From: Candidatus Bipolaricaulota bacterium
GTDB taxonomy: Bacteria > Bipolaricaulota > Bipolaricaulia > RBG-16-55-9 > DRXL01
Reading direction: 5' to 3'
Assembly (NCBI GenBank): GCA_026414955.1
Contig: JAOAIA010000018.1
Location: forward strand, 1 to 22,491
Length of the DNA: 22,491 bases
Shown: one piece after another, positions 1 through 6,352 of the stretch
Position numbering within the stretch: position 1 is the stretch's first letter
Layout: each line of letters starts with the position of its first letter
Position numbers and translations under genes: made by a program
The notes under the pieces: generated by a model
What the model was told of the DNA's origin: nothing
What the model saw: the letters and a program-made list of their open reading frames with translations, nothing else
Databases searched by the model: none

Positions 1-247
1 GTGTCAAGACCCTCCGGTCGCTGCATACAGGAGATTGTTTGCGGGGGGAGGGGTGGCTCAAGAGAGCGGGCCTTCTCTCAGGGGCACAGTTCTGGAAGAT
101 GGCCCAGACCGGTGGGTGCAGTGGCAAACGGGCTGGGGCAGCGAGAGGGCGGGGAGCGAAGTTGGTGCGCTGCCCCGTGGGGCGCAAGGGGCACTATAAC
201 CTGGGAGTCAACAGTAGCAGCGCGTTCAGCAACTTATATAACGACCA
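1..247. other. GC-rich segment without a recognised gene
   Basis: I see no convincing protein here. Long frames exist on the plus strand, but they have no SD site, no recognisable motif, and a composition typical of chance frames in GC-rich DNA. One local inverted repeat is clear near 166-189 (TGCGC, TG, CCCC, GT, GGGGCGCA), and GGGCC/GGCCC blocks near 78-115 could also pair, so a structured RNA is possible. I compared it by eye with RNase P RNA, tmRNA, SRP RNA and tRNA consensus elements and found no match. It lies just downstream of the minus-strand thiamine operon. Confidence 0.3.
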
Positions 248-427
248 TTAGCTCGCCACTCCCTCGTGATCGCCTTCGGAGATCAGTAGGACGGCGATCC
301 CATCCTCTCGAATGGGATACCTCCGTTGACACCGTTGACAGACCAACCATCGCCCTTGCACGAGCGTGAGATCGTTTTTACACACCGGACAGAGAAGCAT
401 CTCTAACAGCTCTTCAGGGAACGACAT
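248..427 (-). CDS. Trm112/YcaR-family small zinc-ribbon protein (UPF0434-like)
   Basis: A 59-residue protein beginning MSFPEELLEML. It contains CPVC (C13, C16) and CQRC (C30, C33) followed by RYPIREDGIAVLL. This is the family layout of Trm112/YcaR proteins: two CxxC pairs and a 'YPI..GIPVLL'-type tail. Length (about 60) is normal for bacterial members. Known family role: eukaryotic and archaeal Trm112 binds and stabilises several class I methyltransferases; bacterial members are less well understood. The ATG lies inside the 3' end of the ThiE-like gene (14-nt overlap), so it is the last cistron of the thiamine operon. It may have been placed here as a partner of the operon's methyltransferase (inference). 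The family call is firm; the function is open. Confidence 0.85.
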   Translation of the reverse strand: MSFPEELLEMLLCPVCKNDLTLVQGRWLVCQRCQRRYPIREDGIAVLLISEGDHEGVAS

Positions 428-1040
428 GGGCCGTTCTGTACCTCCTCAACACGTCTTGGAATCGTCGTGCCGCTTCTCTGGGATCAGGAGCACGCAGGAT
501 CGACGAACCGACCGCCAAGCCGTCGACGCCGGCCTCTAAGACCAGAGGCGCATTCTCCAGAGTGATGCCACCAGCAGCAAAGACCGGGATGGTGACGGTT
601 TCTGTAGCCCGACGCACCACTTCCAAGGGGACGAGGTCACACACCGCCACCGATGGCGACGGAAAGATCGAACAGAACGAGATATAGTCCGCCCCTTGCT
701 CAGCCGCCCAGAGCACCTTCTCAAAGTTCGCACTGCACGTCACACCCACTACCGCATCCTTGCCCAAGGCCCGACGCACATGCTGCGGCGTTATCTCTGG
801 CCGGTCCAAATGGACCCCATCGGCTCCTAGCTTCTTAGCCAGTTCGAGATCATCTTGCACTAAGAGCGGGATAGAGAAACGCTTCGCCAGTTTGCTTAGT
901 TCGTGTCCCACATCAGCCCGATTCGGCGCAGACCCCCAAAGCTGAAGCACATCCACCCCGCCCTCGAGCGCCTGCGCTACACGCGCTAGCACTTTCTCCA
1001 CCCCCAAGTCCACTATCAGATATAGACCGTGCAATCTCAT
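414..1040 (-). CDS. ThiE-like thiamine-phosphate synthase family protein, divergent active site
   Basis: A 208-residue TIM-barrel protein of the ThiE/TenI family, starting MRLHGLYLIVD. Conserved parts are LGADGVHL (71-78), the IFP loop (125-127), AAGGI (155-159) and GVDGLAVGSSI (171-181). ThiE joins HMP-PP to the thiazole phosphate to make thiamine phosphate; TenI is a thiazole tautomerase. Key ThiE positions differ here. The QLRxK loop reads QLWGS (33-37), the N-D pair is QDD (62-64), and the usual T-x-T-K after the IFP loop is SPSVAV. Its substrate specificity is therefore uncertain. The start was chosen because AGGAGG lies 5 nt upstream of this ATG; a longer in-frame start overlaps the previous gene. 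It follows the AIRS gene by 14 nt and overlaps the Trm112-like gene by 14 nt, in the TPP-riboswitch operon. Confidence 0.8.
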   Translation of the reverse strand: MRLHGLYLIVDLGVEKVLARVAQALEGGVDVLQLWGSAPNRADVGHELSKLAKRFSIPLLVQDDLELAKKLGADGVHLDRPEITPQHVRRALGKDAVVGVTCSANFEKVLWAAEQGADYISFCSIFPSPSVAVCDLVPLEVVRRATETVTIPVFAAGGITLENAPLVLEAGVDGLAVGSSILRAPDPREAARRFQDVLRRYRTAHVVP

Positions 1041-1054
1041 CGCAGCCTCCTGCG

Positions 1055-2122
1055 CTACGTCCACCCGCGTTGCACCGCACGCCAATAGCCCGACCAATAA
1101 GGGTCTTGTCCTAAGGGAGTCAATCGCTTCGGAGTGCCATCGGGCTCGATGAGCCAGTTGCCTTCGCTCGGGGGCAGCAGTTCTCCCACATGGGCCACGA
1201 CGACCCCTCTCTTGGTCAATTCGTGGCGCACCGCGTCGACATATTCGGGGACAACCGCGAGGATCAGCGTTCCTTCGCTGAGCGCCCAGTACGGGTCTAT
1301 CTCAAAGAGTTCACAGATCTTTTTCGTCTCTTCAGCGATGGGAATGGCTTGTCTCTGTACTCGTATGCCGCAGGAACTCGCTCCGGCAAGCTCGAGCAAC
1401 CCGCCGAGAACGCCGCCTTCGGTCGCGTCATGCATCGCCCGCACCCCGGCCTCACGCACTCCGACGCGGACAGCCAGCAGCGCCTCCTCGACTACAGAAA
1501 ACTTCCAAAAGAAGTCCTGAGCCCGGCTGAGCACCTCATCCCCAAACTCTCGACGAATCGTCTGAGGGAAGACGCGGCTGAGCAACCCTGTGGTCGCGAT
1601 CGCTGCCCCTTTCGTGATCAGCACCTGGTCTCCGGGCTGGGCCATACTGGCGCTCACGTATCGCTCCTCCGGCCCTACCGCACAGAGCACCCCCGCTCCG
1701 ACGATCGTGTAATCACATCCGACATAGCGTCCCGTATGCCCGGTGACGACGGCGATGTTCAAACGCTCAAACTCGCGATGCATCGCCTCCCAATAGATGT
1801 GAAACTCTTGCGCGGACATCTGGGGAGGCAGGTTGAAATCTATAGCTGCATACGCTGCGGGTAAGCCTGTCGTGGCCAGATCGGAAGCCAACAGATGCAC
1901 CGAGAGCCAGGCAGAGTCTTCCAAGCCCAAGGCCGGAATGACCGAGAGCGGATCAGTAGTCATGGCTAACACCTGGCCAGCCGGCAGGCGGATGACGCCC
2001 ACATCGACCCCCATCCGAGGCCCGATGAGCACCTCGGAACGACGAGCCCCAAGCCGCGGCATGATGACCTCATCGAAGAAGTGTTGGTCGATCTTTCCAA
2101 TTGGGGCTGGAAACTCAGCCAT
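1055..2122 (-). CDS. AIR-synthase-related protein (PurM/HypE/ThiL superfamily)
   Basis: 355 residues with the two-domain PurM/HypE/ThiL fold. The N-terminal half has a TTDPLSVIPALG segment and a LLASDLATTGLPAAY helix. The middle has VVTGHTGRYVGCDYT and an AQPGDQVLITKGAA segment, and the C-terminal half has MHDATEGGVLGGLLELA. These line up with HypE motifs (TTD, NDLAVMGA, VTGDT, PGD, RDPTRGG). The HypE carboxy-terminal PRIC cysteine motif is missing, and the GDDAA aspartates read GVDVG. In this operon the attractive role is thiamine-monophosphate kinase (ThiL) or another ATP-dependent step of thiamine synthesis, but this rests on context. The start has GGGAGG 6 nt upstream and overlaps the methyltransferase gene by 8 nt. 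Family call firm, reaction unknown. Confidence 0.75.
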   Translation of the reverse strand: MAEFPAPIGKIDQHFFDEVIMPRLGARRSEVLIGPRMGVDVGVIRLPAGQVLAMTTDPLSVIPALGLEDSAWLSVHLLASDLATTGLPAAYAAIDFNLPPQMSAQEFHIYWEAMHREFERLNIAVVTGHTGRYVGCDYTIVGAGVLCAVGPEERYVSASMAQPGDQVLITKGAAIATTGLLSRVFPQTIRREFGDEVLSRAQDFFWKFSVVEEALLAVRVGVREAGVRAMHDATEGGVLGGLLELAGASSCGIRVQRQAIPIAEETKKICELFEIDPYWALSEGTLILAVVPEYVDAVRHELTKRGVVVAHVGELLPPSEGNWLIEPDGTPKRLTPLGQDPYWSGYWRAVQRGWT

Positions 2123-2798
2123 GGGGTACCTCCCGCAGATGGACCGCTAACGCCAAGAAATTCCCAAAGGGCAGCCGTGCTGTTTGCCACGGGAATCCCT
2201 TGGGGAAGAGCGTGGACTGCCAGCGAATCTCAGTGATGCGATCCCCGAGAGCGCGCTGCAGGAGCTTCTTGATCTCCGGCAACGAGTAGAAGTGCGCGTT
2301 CCCGAAGAACGGGGTCTTTCCAAAAAGCTCTTGCACGCGACGGCGCACCGTAGCCGCGCTCCAGCGGTTCATCAGCCCGAGCAGGATCCCAGTACGTGCC
2401 ACGCGTCCCGCTTCGCGGAGCACCCGTACCGGATCCGGCATGTATTCAAAACTCGTGATGAACGCGACCACATCAAAAGACCGATCGCGGAACGGCAGCG
2501 CAGCGGCATCGGCCTGTACGAGAGGGCCATCCCAGTATTTTCGGGCCTCCGTCAGCATCAGCGACGATAGGTCGACTCCCACGGTCTTCAACCCCAACTC
2601 GCTTGCGAACCAGCGAGTGAAATGCGCCGTGCCCGAGCCGACTTCCAACAAGCTCTTCGGCTGCATCGGCTCCAGCAACGCTCGCAGGGTCGCTTTCTCT
2701 AAACGATCCATGCGCTCCCCCTCTGGGCCTTGGTACCAACTCTCATACGTCTCGACGATCTCCTTGCGTTGATACCAAGGAACGTAGACGCGGCTCAT
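2115..2798 (-). CDS. Class I SAM-dependent methyltransferase in the thiamine operon
   Basis: 227 residues. Motif I LLEVGSGTAHF (50-60) and the acidic SAM-ribose strand GVDLSSLML are clear, followed by ADAAALPFRDRSFDVVAF, the Methyltransf_11/UbiE-like motif. The C-terminal half (MNRWSAATVRRR onward) is not diagnostic of a substrate. The start overlaps the stop of the binding-protein gene as ATGA and has AGGGGGTG 6 nt upstream, so the two are translationally coupled; longer in-frame starts lie inside the upstream gene. A methyltransferase is not a standard thiamine-biosynthesis enzyme. Possible jobs are processing a salvaged pyrimidine or acting as partner of the Trm112-like protein at the operon end. 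Both are inference. Confidence 0.82.
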   Translation of the reverse strand: MSRVYVPWYQRKEIVETYESWYQGPEGERMDRLEKATLRALLEPMQPKSLLEVGSGTAHFTRWFASELGLKTVGVDLSSLMLTEARKYWDGPLVQADAAALPFRDRSFDVVAFITSFEYMPDPVRVLREAGRVARTGILLGLMNRWSAATVRRRVQELFGKTPFFGNAHFYSLPEIKKLLQRALGDRITEIRWQSTLFPKGFPWQTARLPFGNFLALAVHLREVPHG

Positions 2799-3781
2799 CG
2801 CGGGCACCCCCTGGGGAAGAATTCCTCTGGGAGCAGCTTGTCGGTATAGAGCGTCTCCAACGGCAGACCGCGGGGAATGATCTTCGTCTCGACGAGAAAC
2901 TCTTGCGCCGCGCGCCACTTAGCGACCTCTGCGGCACAGGGCGCCCCAAAGAACGACGTGACTGTGCGATCAAACGCCCGCTGATTCAGTTCATCGCGCA
3001 GATCGGGTAGCGCCTCGAAGAAAGCCTTCTTCGCTTCGAGGGGATCGGCCATCAAGAAGAAGACCCCTCGAGCGATCCCACGCAAGAACTTTCGGAGCGT
3101 CTCCGGGCGCCTCTCGATCAACTCGCGACGAGCGATGAAGACCAGCTCATAGTAATCTGGCGCACCGTAGGCCTCTTGGGCGAAGAAGACCGGGGTCAGA
3201 TTCGCAAGCTCTATGCGTACCGGCTCAAAATTTCTGAACGCGCCGATGGCATCCAACCGCCCCGCCAGCAGCGCCGGCAAGAGCGCGAGAAAGTCTAACT
3301 TGACAAGCTCGACATCTTTGGGATCTACCCCTGACTTGCTCAGCATAACTCTATACAGAGCTGGCTCAATGGGCTCCACGGAGAACCCGACTTTTTTGCC
3401 TTTCAGATCAGTGATCTTGGTGATACCCCTCTCTCTGATGGCCACAAGTCCACCGAGCGGGTGGCGATGGAGGGCCCCGAAAGCCAACACCGGCAGATCT
3501 TGAGTCGCCCGCAGAATCACGTGATTGAGCAAGTTCGTGAGAGCGATATCCACTCTCCCCGCCGCAGCCAGCGAGGGCGGCTGACTGGGGTCTGGCGGCG
3601 CCAGGATCTCTACGTCAAGCCCCTCTTGAGCGAAGAAGCCTTTCTGCTTGGCAACGAAGATCGGGGCATGGGTTGGGTTGGCAAAGAACTCCAACATCAG
3701 GCTGACCCTCTCCCGCTGCGCCTCGACTCCCACCAGCCCTAGCAACAAACTCCCGATGAACACGATCCCGACAACGCGCAT
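2795..3781 (-). CDS. NMT1/ThiY-like ABC substrate-binding protein
   Basis: 328 residues with an N-terminal signal peptide (MRVVGIVFIGSLLLGLVGVEAQ, probably cut near residue 22). It then has the NMT1/THI5-like fold: LMLEFFANPTHAPIFVAKQKGFF, where the NPTHAP segment matches the 'N..H' pyrimidine-binding region of THI5/ThiY proteins, then AGRVDIALTN and ITDLKGKKVGF. Known ThiY proteins bind formylaminopyrimidine or HMP-type precursors outside the cytoplasm and pass them to ThiXZ. There is no lipobox cysteine at the signal cleavage site. The start was chosen for AGGGAGG 8 nt upstream and because the signal peptide follows directly; a longer frame runs into the permease gene. The stop overlaps the methyltransferase start. 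The transporter class is firm; the ligand is inferred from the riboswitch. Confidence 0.88.
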   Translation of the reverse strand: MRVVGIVFIGSLLLGLVGVEAQRERVSLMLEFFANPTHAPIFVAKQKGFFAQEGLDVEILAPPDPSQPPSLAAAGRVDIALTNLLNHVILRATQDLPVLAFGALHRHPLGGLVAIRERGITKITDLKGKKVGFSVEPIEPALYRVMLSKSGVDPKDVELVKLDFLALLPALLAGRLDAIGAFRNFEPVRIELANLTPVFFAQEAYGAPDYYELVFIARRELIERRPETLRKFLRGIARGVFFLMADPLEAKKAFFEALPDLRDELNQRAFDRTVTSFFGAPCAAEVAKWRAAQEFLVETKIIPRGLPLETLYTDKLLPEEFFPRGCPR

Positions 3782-3804
3782 GGCAGGAACCTCCCTTCTT
3801 GTGC

Positions 3805-4602
3805 TTATGTTCTCTCTTGGACGTGCCAACGTAGGAGATACCGTTCTAGAACCACGACCCCACCAAAGAGCACCAGGCTGAGCGCCGAGAGCCAAATCAG
3901 CCCACCAAAGGCGAGCTCGAGGGCGCCACGATTAGCAGCCTCGCGCATCAGATAGCCCAGACCACCGACGATCCCCTCGGGGGTCCAGCGTTGCCCCCCC
4001 ACCAATTCGCCAAAGAGCGCGCCGACAACCGCAAAGACTACCCCGAGCTTGACTCCGCTCAGCACCAATGGGAGCGCCCCGGGAAGACGAACCTTGACAA
4101 ATATCTGAACGCGATTCGCTCCCAAGGCCCGCAGCAGCCTAACGAAATCAGGATCAACCGACTTCAGCCCGTCGTGCGTGTTGACCGCGATGGGGAAGAA
4201 TGCGATCAACGCGGTCACGATCACTTTTGGCCACAGCCCAAAGCCAAACCAGACCACCAACAACGGTGCAATCGCATAGTAGGGGATATTGCGCGAGATA
4301 ATCAATAACGGATAGATCATGCGCTCCAAAAGCGGCGAGTAAAAGAGCACCATGCCCGTAGCAAGCCCAGCACTCAAGGCAACTGCCAGCCCTAACGCGA
4401 CGGCTTTCAGCGTCTCCCAGGCGTTCTGGACAAAGAGCCAGCGATGGGACACCAACGCGCTTCCGATCATGCTTGGAGCGGGAAGCAAATAGTCCGCAAC
4501 GGTCCCCGTGCGCACCGCCAACTCCCACACGAGCAAGAGCCCCAAAAAGAACAGCCCCGGCAAGACCCAGGAGCGCGCAGAGGCACGCATACCAGTTCTC
4601 AT
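3805..4602 (-). CDS. ABC transporter permease, ThiX-like (BPD_transp_1)
   Basis: 265 residues with about six hydrophobic segments: LFFLGLLLVWELAV near the N-terminus, LALGLAVALSAGLATGMVLF in the middle, and LSALSLVLFGGVVVLE near the C-terminus. The EAA-type cytoplasmic loop is visible as LLRALGANRVQIFVKVRLPGA, which contacts the ATPase. It is the membrane subunit of the nitrate/taurine/NMT1-type importer family, here paired with the adjacent binding protein and ATPase. The ATG overlaps the ATPase stop as ATGA. A second in-frame ATG four codons in (4590) is an alternative. The next gene starts 23 nt after the stop with its own strong SD. Confidence 0.9.
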   Translation of the reverse strand: MRTGMRASARSWVLPGLFFLGLLLVWELAVRTGTVADYLLPAPSMIGSALVSHRWLFVQNAWETLKAVALGLAVALSAGLATGMVLFYSPLLERMIYPLLIISRNIPYYAIAPLLVVWFGFGLWPKVIVTALIAFFPIAVNTHDGLKSVDPDFVRLLRALGANRVQIFVKVRLPGALPLVLSGVKLGVVFAVVGALFGELVGGQRWTPEGIVGGLGYLMREAANRGALELAFGGLIWLSALSLVLFGGVVVLERYLLRWHVQERT

Positions 4603-5387
4603 AGAAAGCCATCCCTCTCCACGTGCAGCCAGCGCAAGAGCGTTGCTTTGAGTTGGACGAACTCCGGGAGCGTCGACTGCCGGGGACGCGGCAGGGGCAC
4701 GTCCACGATGGCCTTTACGTTGGTCGGTCGCTCGGTCAGCACATAGACACGATCAGCTAAGACCAGCGCTTCTTCGACGTCATGGGTGACAAAGATAATC
4801 GTGTGACGGAATCGCTGCCAGGCATGAAGCAACCACTGGTGGAGTTGAGAGCGGGTCAAAGCGTCGAGCGCGCTGAACGGCTCATCGAGCAGCAGGATCT
4901 CTCGATGGCACAGGATCGTGCGGATGAGCGCGACGCGCTGGCGCATCCCGCTGGAGAGTTGGGCCGGATAGAGATGTTCAAACCCCGCCAATCCGAATTC
5001 TTGAAAGAGTTGGAGCGCCTCGTCTTCAGCTCTCTTCAGGTCTTCTCCAGCGATCTCAGGACCAAGAAGCGTATTCCCCAGAGCAGTTCGCCACGGAAGC
5101 AAGAGATCTTTTTGCTGCATGTACGCGACATGGTGGTGAGGATCGATTAGGTCTCTTCCGTTGAGGAGTATCGTTCCGGCATCGTAAGGGGTTATTCCGG
5201 AGATAATATGAAGCAGCGTCGTCTTGCCGCAGCCGCTGGGGCCAATGAGGGCCACGAGTTCCCCAGCGCGCACTTCTAGATCGAGGCGGTCGAGCACGGG
5301 GAGCAGCAGCCCATTATGGGCAAAGCTTTTCGAGATACGACAGAGCTTGAGGTAGGCTTCAGCGTGGGTTTGGGCTGTCTGTTGCAT
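4599..5387 (-). CDS. ABC transporter ATPase, ThiZ-like, under TPP riboswitch control
   Basis: 262 residues. Walker A GPSGCGKTT (49-57), signature LSSGMRQR (144-151), Walker B LLLDEP (165-170) and the H-loop VTHDVEEA (about 200) are all intact. This is the energy-coupling subunit of a taurine/nitrate/NMT1-type importer and sits first in the operon. Its ATG follows directly on the 3' strand of riboswitch stem P1, and its SD (GGAGG, 5 nt upstream) lies inside the conserved end of the aptamer. Ligand-bound folding should therefore block initiation. The gene overlaps the permease gene by 4 nt. The pairing with an NMT1-like binding protein and the riboswitch points to import of a thiamine precursor. 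Confidence 0.92.
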   Translation of the reverse strand: MQQTAQTHAEAYLKLCRISKSFAHNGLLLPVLDRLDLEVRAGELVALIGPSGCGKTTLLHIISGITPYDAGTILLNGRDLIDPHHHVAYMQQKDLLLPWRTALGNTLLGPEIAGEDLKRAEDEALQLFQEFGLAGFEHLYPAQLSSGMRQRVALIRTILCHREILLLDEPFSALDALTRSQLHQWLLHAWQRFRHTIIFVTHDVEEALVLADRVYVLTERPTNVKAIVDVPLPRPRQSTLPEFVQLKATLLRWLHVERDGFL

Positions 5388-5476
5388 AGCTCCCTCCGCC
5401 GGTATTACCCGGATCAGGTTCGATGGGTCGGTCTCGGCGTAGAGACCCTCTCAGCCCGGTTCCCCGAGCTCCCCAA
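5388..5476 (-). promoter_or_regulatory. TPP (THI-element) riboswitch
   Basis: Read on the minus strand, the conserved blocks are all present and in order: CTGAGAGGGT, a GGTCTC/GAGACC hairpin (P3), GAACCTGATC, GGGTAATACC and GGCGGAGGGA. Stem P1 pairs AGCTC (5470-5466) with GAGCT (5392-5388). The 3' side of P1 touches the ATG of the ATPase gene at 5387, and the SD lies within the aptamer core. There is no separate expression platform and no U-tract terminator, so control is most likely translational. Confidence 0.96.
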
Positions 5477-5484
5477 GTAAACAC

Positions 5485-5514
5485 ATTGTATCAAAAGTGA
5501 GGAAAAGTTGTCAA
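5485..5514 (-). promoter_or_regulatory. Promoter of the thiamine operon
   Basis: Minus strand: TTGACA (5514-5509), 18-bp spacer, TACAAT (5490-5485). The expected transcript start, near 5478, falls right at the first base of the riboswitch aptamer, which supports the assignment. It lies back-to-back with the pyrE promoter. Confidence 0.85.
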
Positions 5515-5519
5515 CCGGC

Positions 5520-5548
5520 TTGTGAGCTTTGCAAAAATCAAGTATGAT
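5520..5548 (+). promoter_or_regulatory. Promoter of pyrE
   Basis: TTGTGA (5520-5525), 17-bp spacer, TATGAT (5543-5548). Only 9 nt separate the -10 box from the ATG at 5558, so transcription should start within about 1-3 nt of the start codon. An upstream in-frame GTG at 5522 falls inside the -35 box and so cannot be transcribed from this promoter. Confidence 0.75.
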
Positions 5549-5557
5549 GCTTTTCAG

Positions 5558-6193
5558 ATGATGAACCTAGCGCAGCGGCTTCTCCAGACAGAGTCGGTGC
5601 AGATTCGCCCCGGCGAGCCGTTTCGCTTGGCGTCGGGGCGGCTCTCGCCGGTCTATGTCGATATCAGACGGCTCATCTCGTTCCCAGAAGCGCGCGCGCA
5701 AATTATAGAATCGTTCGCGCAGATCGCGCACGAGCGCATCGGGCTTTCGGCGATAGACGTCATCGCTGGGGGCGAGACGGCGGGGATCGCCTACGCCGCG
5801 TTCTTAGCAGAGAGACTTCATAAGCCCATGATCTACGTGCGCAAAGAGCCGAAAGAGTACGGAAGATCATCCCAAGTCGAGGGCGTCTTGCACCCAGGTC
5901 AGCGCGTGCTCTTGGTCGAAGACTTGGTCACCGATGGGGGGAGCAAACTGAACTTCACGCGCGGCATCGAGCGAGCCGGTGGCACGGTGCACCACTGTCT
6001 CTGCGTCTTTGAGTATTTTTCCGAAGAGGCCAAGCTGCATCGCGCGCGCGACACGCTCAAAGAGCATGGGATCGCGCTGCACTCGCTGGTGAATTGGGAC
6101 GACGTGCTGCGCGTCGCCCGCGCTGAAAAGTCTCTCACGGAAGCTGAGATCGCCGTTGTGCTCCAGTTTCTTCAAGAACTCGCAGGGGGATGA
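5558..6193 (+). CDS. pyrE: Orotate phosphoribosyltransferase
   Basis: 211 residues from this ATG. It converts orotate and PRPP to OMP in pyrimidine synthesis. The type I PRTase signature VEDLVTDGGS (about 120-129) and the YVRKEPKEYG segment (about 93-102) are both present, as is the N-terminal FRLASGRLSPVYVDIRR block typical of PyrE. The start was chosen over the upstream GTG (5522) because PyrE proteins normally begin close to NLAQRLL and because a good promoter overlaps the upstream codons. A second ATG follows at 5561. No SD is possible if transcription starts at about 5556, so the mRNA is predicted to be leaderless. It is divergent from the thiamine operon; no pyrimidine neighbours are visible. 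Confidence 0.92.
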   Translation: MMNLAQRLLQTESVQIRPGEPFRLASGRLSPVYVDIRRLISFPEARAQIIESFAQIAHERIGLSAIDVIAGGETAGIAYAAFLAERLHKPMIYVRKEPKEYGRSSQVEGVLHPGQRVLLVEDLVTDGGSKLNFTRGIERAGGTVHHCLCVFEYFSEEAKLHRARDTLKEHGIALHSLVNWDDVLRVARAEKSLTEAEIAVVLQFLQELAGG

Positions 6194-6314
6194 TAAAGAT
6201 GGCGAAGCTCAGCAGCCCCCGATAGACAAATATTTTATTTTAACGGCTATTATTGATTAAATATGAGATTATATCGCTAATAATTTTTCATTTTTTAGTT
6301 TTCAGCGAAAAAAC
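6194..6314. other. AT-rich island upstream of the redox operon
   Basis: The stretch from about 6225 to 6312 is roughly three-quarters A+T, in sharp contrast to its surroundings, with runs of A and T directly upstream of the TTGACA at 6315. It contains no gene. It could act as an UP-element-like promoter enhancer or a regulator-binding region. No clear terminator for pyrE is visible in it. Confidence 0.5.
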
Positions 6315-6343
6315 TTGACATAAGATCATCCCTGTGCTATCAT
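6315..6343 (+). promoter_or_regulatory. Strong sigma-70-type promoter of the redox operon
   Basis: Consensus TTGACA (6315-6320), 17-bp spacer, TATCAT (6338-6343). The flavoprotein ATG is at 6353, 9 nt after the -10 box, the same geometry as at pyrE. No SD can lie in such a short leader. Confidence 0.85.
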
Positions 6344-6352
6344 GCGGGCATC

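Noticed and set aside
1..369. Plus-strand open frame of 122 codons at the left edge
   Set aside because: No SD, no motif, low-complexity Arg/Ser/Gly composition, and it runs antisense over the well-supported Trm112-like gene at 248-427.
1190..1864. Plus-strand open frame of 224 codons
   Set aside because: It is antisense to the AIR-synthase-related gene, has no recognisable domain, and reflects the high-GC codon pattern of the real gene.
1055..2122. Annotation as HypE hydrogenase maturation factor
   Set aside because: The C-terminal PRIC cysteine motif is missing, no hydrogenase or hyp genes are nearby, and the operon is thiamine-regulated.
5522..5557. GTG start for pyrE twelve codons upstream
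   Set aside because: The codons coincide with the -35/-10 boxes of the pyrE promoter, and the extra residues are not part of the PyrE family N-terminus.
6225..6312. AT-rich island as a replication origin or dif site
   Set aside because: I saw no repeated DnaA boxes and no convincing Xer 11-6-11 arrangement; proximity to a strong promoter explains it more simply.
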